Below, one piece after another: positions 24,630-25,686 of a stretch of DNA of 25,686 bases. Source of the DNA: a virus; IMG/VR virus record IMGVR_UViG_3300009436_001082, positions 1 to 25,686 of that record, one strand, 5' to 3'. The notes under the pieces were generated by a model, which worked only from the letters and a program-made list of their open reading frames with translations, made no database searches and was not told where the DNA came from. Both the position numbers and the translations under genes were made by a program. Each line of letters starts with the position of its first letter. The first letter of the stretch is position 1.

Positions 24630-24667
24630 ATTATACTAGAGAGAGGACTGAAAGTCAAGGATTATTT
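24630..24667 (-). promoter_or_regulatory. Sigma70-type promoter P4
   Basis: On the - strand: AAATAATCC, -35 TTGACT (24658-24653), 17-bp spacer, -10 TATAAT (24635-24630), predicted start near 24623. The upstream element overlaps the stop codon of the PC4-like gene. It drives the N-terminal ligase half. Confidence 0.85.
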
Positions 24668-24961
24668 ATACATTTCGTCTATATAATCTTTGAAGAACTC
24701 CTCTAGGATGTCCTTACTTTCAGCTAAAGATAGTATCTCTATCAGCCCTGCGAACAGTTCTCTTGAGTTACTTAAATCTAAAGGCATTGCTACACCCTCT
24801 CTACCTGCTCTCCATTCTTCCTCAAAGTCTAGAAAATACTTGCGTACATGTAGATATTCTACACCACGAAACTCGTTAACTACAAGACGTACTTGTGTTT
24901 CCTTTGCTTCATCGTAGTGAATAACCTTTTCATACTTATAGGGGGCTTCATGAAGTTCCAT
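24662..24961 (-). CDS. PC4-like single-stranded DNA-binding protein
   Basis: This gene encodes 99 residues from an ATG with a GGAG site 7 bases upstream. The segment VRLVVNEFRGVEYLHVRKYF, then an EEEW..GREGVAMPLDL stretch and a C-terminal amphipathic helix (ELFAGLIEILSLAES) follow the pattern of the PC4/YdbC fold: a curved sheet with an R-Y motif plus a GR.G loop that binds ssDNA, then a dimerising helix. Such proteins act as ssDNA binders in replication or transcription. If correct, the phage carries two unrelated ssDNA-binding proteins (see 12523-13155). The assignment is by pattern only. The upstream gene ends 2 bases before the ATG, so both are cotranscribed. Confidence 0.6.
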   Translation of the reverse strand: MELHEAPYKYEKVIHYDEAKETQVRLVVNEFRGVEYLHVRKYFLDFEEEWRAGREGVAMPLDLSNSRELFAGLIEILSLAESKDILEEFFKDYIDEMYK

Positions 24962-24963
24962 AA

Positions 24964-25230
24964 CTATACTCCATTTCGCAGTATAGTTGAGAGAGGCACT
25001 ACGCTAGTGACACTCTCAGGCTTTAGCAATCTGTACGAATCTGTATCCCAACAAAAAAGCAAAAGAGTCCTGTCGGATTCTTTTGCCCTATTAGTTTTTG
25101 TCTGGATATACGGGGTACTAAAGTCAAGCGTACAAACATTATACTTTAGTTTTCTTGAGTTTTCACTTCTGTAGGTAATAATTGCATCACCAAATTCCGT
25201 TACTAACTTTGCTAAGTCCTCTTTCTTCAC
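24964..25230 (-). CDS. Small conserved phage protein of unknown function
   Basis: This gene encodes 88 residues from a GTG with a strong AAGGAG site 4 bases upstream. The N-terminal half has alternating polar and hydrophobic residues (LAKLVTEFGDAIITYRSENSRKLKYNVCTLDF). The C-terminal half contains LLLFCWDTDSYRLLKPESVTSVVPL, which looks like two or three beta strands and seems well conserved in phages as I recall it. There is no catalytic motif. It precedes the PC4-like gene with 2 bases between them. Function unknown. Confidence 0.65.
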   Translation of the reverse strand: MKKEDLAKLVTEFGDAIITYRSENSRKLKYNVCTLDFSTPYIQTKTNRAKESDRTLLLFCWDTDSYRLLKPESVTSVVPLSTILRNGV

Positions 25231-25252
25231 AATTACTCCTTAGTAGTAGGTT

Positions 25253-25270
25253 AGCAAAATTTATTTTGCT
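25253..25270. other. Perfect 8-bp inverted repeat
   Basis: AGCAAAAT and ATTTTGCT flank a 2-base TT spacer. It lies 22 bases upstream of the GTG of the 88-residue gene, between that gene and the tRNA-like element. No T-tract follows on either strand. It could be an RNA processing stem, a protein-binding site or chance in AT-rich DNA. Confidence 0.45.
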
Positions 25271-25293
25271 GCAATACTCTCTAGGAGGTAGAA

Positions 25294-25357
25294 GGTGAGC
25301 CCTGCGGGAGTTGAACCCGCATTCACTGTTTAGTTGTATTGATTATACGAAGGGCTC
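25294..25357 (-). ncRNA. tRNA-like element with tmRNA-like T-arm, lacking a normal anticodon arm
   Basis: On the - strand a perfect 7-bp acceptor-type stem (GAGCCCT at 25357-25351 with AGGGCTC at 25303-25297) encloses 30 bases and a perfect T-arm (GCGGG-TTCAACT-CCCGC, 25320-25304). The 3' end is ACC without the final A. The enclosed 30 bases are about 12 short of a normal tRNA and show only a GTAT/ATAC mini-hairpin; no 5-bp stem with a 7-base loop and U33 can be drawn. The T-arm sequence matches, as I recall it, that of bacterial tmRNA (ssrA). It may be a degenerate tRNA, a tmRNA-derived remnant or a tRNA mimic. Confidence 0.45.
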
Positions 25358-25367
25358 CTGGAAAGAG

Positions 25368-25686
25368 CTAGTCTTCCTCAGAAGTTCCATTAGATAGAAT
25401 AGATACAAAGTACATAGCTGCTTTGCCAGTCAACTTAGAAATAACATCTTCGTCAACTTCTTTACCTGCATCTACAATAGCTGCGGTAAGAGCTTCTTGA
25501 GCCGCTGCTTTAGATACACGAGTGCTAGGTGCTTTTGTAGAACTGGAACTACTTCCAGATGCGGGGGTCTTTTTGATGTAAACACCAGCTTTGCTAAGTA
25601 CCATACGAACTCCGTTTGGAGACTCGTCATATTCCTCAGCGATGTCTTTTACAACTTCCATTGATGTTTCGGGGGTAGGGTTTGCG
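25368..25686 (-). CDS. HTH-type protein, paralogous to the HTH-repeat protein (5' end outside window)
   Basis: The frame is open to the window edge (106 residues visible). The ATG at 25661 has no ribosome binding site, and the sequence before it (ANPTPETS) reads as protein, so the true start lies outside. Visible residues ~8-38 (SMEVVKDIAEEYDESPNGVRMVLSKAGVY; 29 residues, key positions Ile, Ala, Gly-Val, Leu) align with the fourth repeat of the 22133-22858 protein (SMTVEAIAESIGKTARGV). A Ser/Thr/Lys linker follows, then a helical C-terminal part (LTGKAAMYFVSIL). It is probably a DNA-binding protein of the same family. The tRNA-like element begins 10 bases after its stop. Confidence 0.65.
   Translation of the reverse strand, partial: ANPTPETSMEVVKDIAEEYDESPNGVRMVLSKAGVYIKKTPASGSSSSSTKAPSTRVSKAAAQEALTAAIVDAGKEVDEDVISKLTGKAAMYFVSILSNGTSEED

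Noticed and set aside
13156-24667. The repeated spaced elements in gaps as a CRISPR array or origin iterons
   Set aside because: They are single copies thousands of bases apart and match a promoter layout, not clustered direct repeats.
25295-25333. Short + strand reading frame (12 codons, GTG start) with a good AGGAGG site at 25284-25289
   Set aside because: It is the antisense of the tRNA-like T-arm and acceptor, and antisense tRNA sequence often gives such frames. It is too short and faces against all neighbours.
25342-25370. TATAAT on the - strand inside the tRNA-like element as a fifth promoter
   Set aside because: The position 17 bases upstream reads TAGCTC, not a -35 box, and there is no extended -10 or upstream AAATAGTTC element.
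25294-25370. A normal 73-76 base tRNA here
   Set aside because: Placing the 5' end near 25370 leaves no D-stem and no anticodon stem with a 7-base loop and U33, so no anticodon can be assigned.

Overview
The window is part of a tailed-phage (Caudoviricetes) genome. The coding is dense, with most genes abutting or overlapping by 1 to 32 bases. Two large gene blocks face each other: virion tail-fibre genes on the + strand (1-5516), and replication, recombination and nucleotide-metabolism genes on the - strand (5552 to the right edge). The gene set (family A DNA polymerase, DnaB-type helicase, stand-alone primase, Rad50/Mre11 pair, NrdAB, PhoH, GlyA, split NAD-dependent ligase) is typical of lytic phages of aquatic Gram-negative bacteria. 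I see no integrase or repressor. The exact host cannot be read from the sequence.

1-5516, + strand: the 3' part of a fibre gene ending in a C1q-like domain, a small unknown gene, then two long fibre genes in a translationally coupled tandem. Both long fibres are built from degenerate repeats and end in a self-cleaving Peptidase_S74 chaperone. A bidirectional terminator (5522-5550) separates them from the opposing block.

5552-25686, - strand, in order of transcription (right to left): a partial HTH-type protein; a tRNA-like element; an unknown gene; a PC4-like ssDNA-binding protein; the N-terminal half of NAD+ DNA ligase; its C-terminal half; a protein with four HTH-like repeats; a terminator-like hairpin; replicative helicase; a small basic protein; primase; DNA polymerase; an unknown gene; PhoH-like ATPase; serine hydroxymethyltransferase; UvsW-like helicase; a small unknown gene; ssDNA-binding protein; Mre11-like nuclease; Rad50-like ATPase; PD-(D/E)XK (Holliday junction resolvase-like) nuclease; 5' nuclease; NrdA; NrdB; a small coiled-coil protein. 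Together these supply dNTPs, unwind and prime DNA, copy it, remove RNA primers, seal nicks and process recombination intermediates. The one-carbon enzyme and PhoH are auxiliary metabolic functions.

Four of the few intergenic gaps in the - block hold nearly identical sigma70-type promoters with 17-bp spacers and a shared upstream element. This points to transcription of the block by the host RNA polymerase. No phage RNA polymerase is seen. The points most worth a second look are the promoter family (one copy sits on top of an annotated start codon), the tRNA-like element whose T-arm resembles that of tmRNA, the ligase split into separately promoted halves, the multi-HTH protein with a partial paralogue, and the terminator-like hairpin directly in front of the helicase start.
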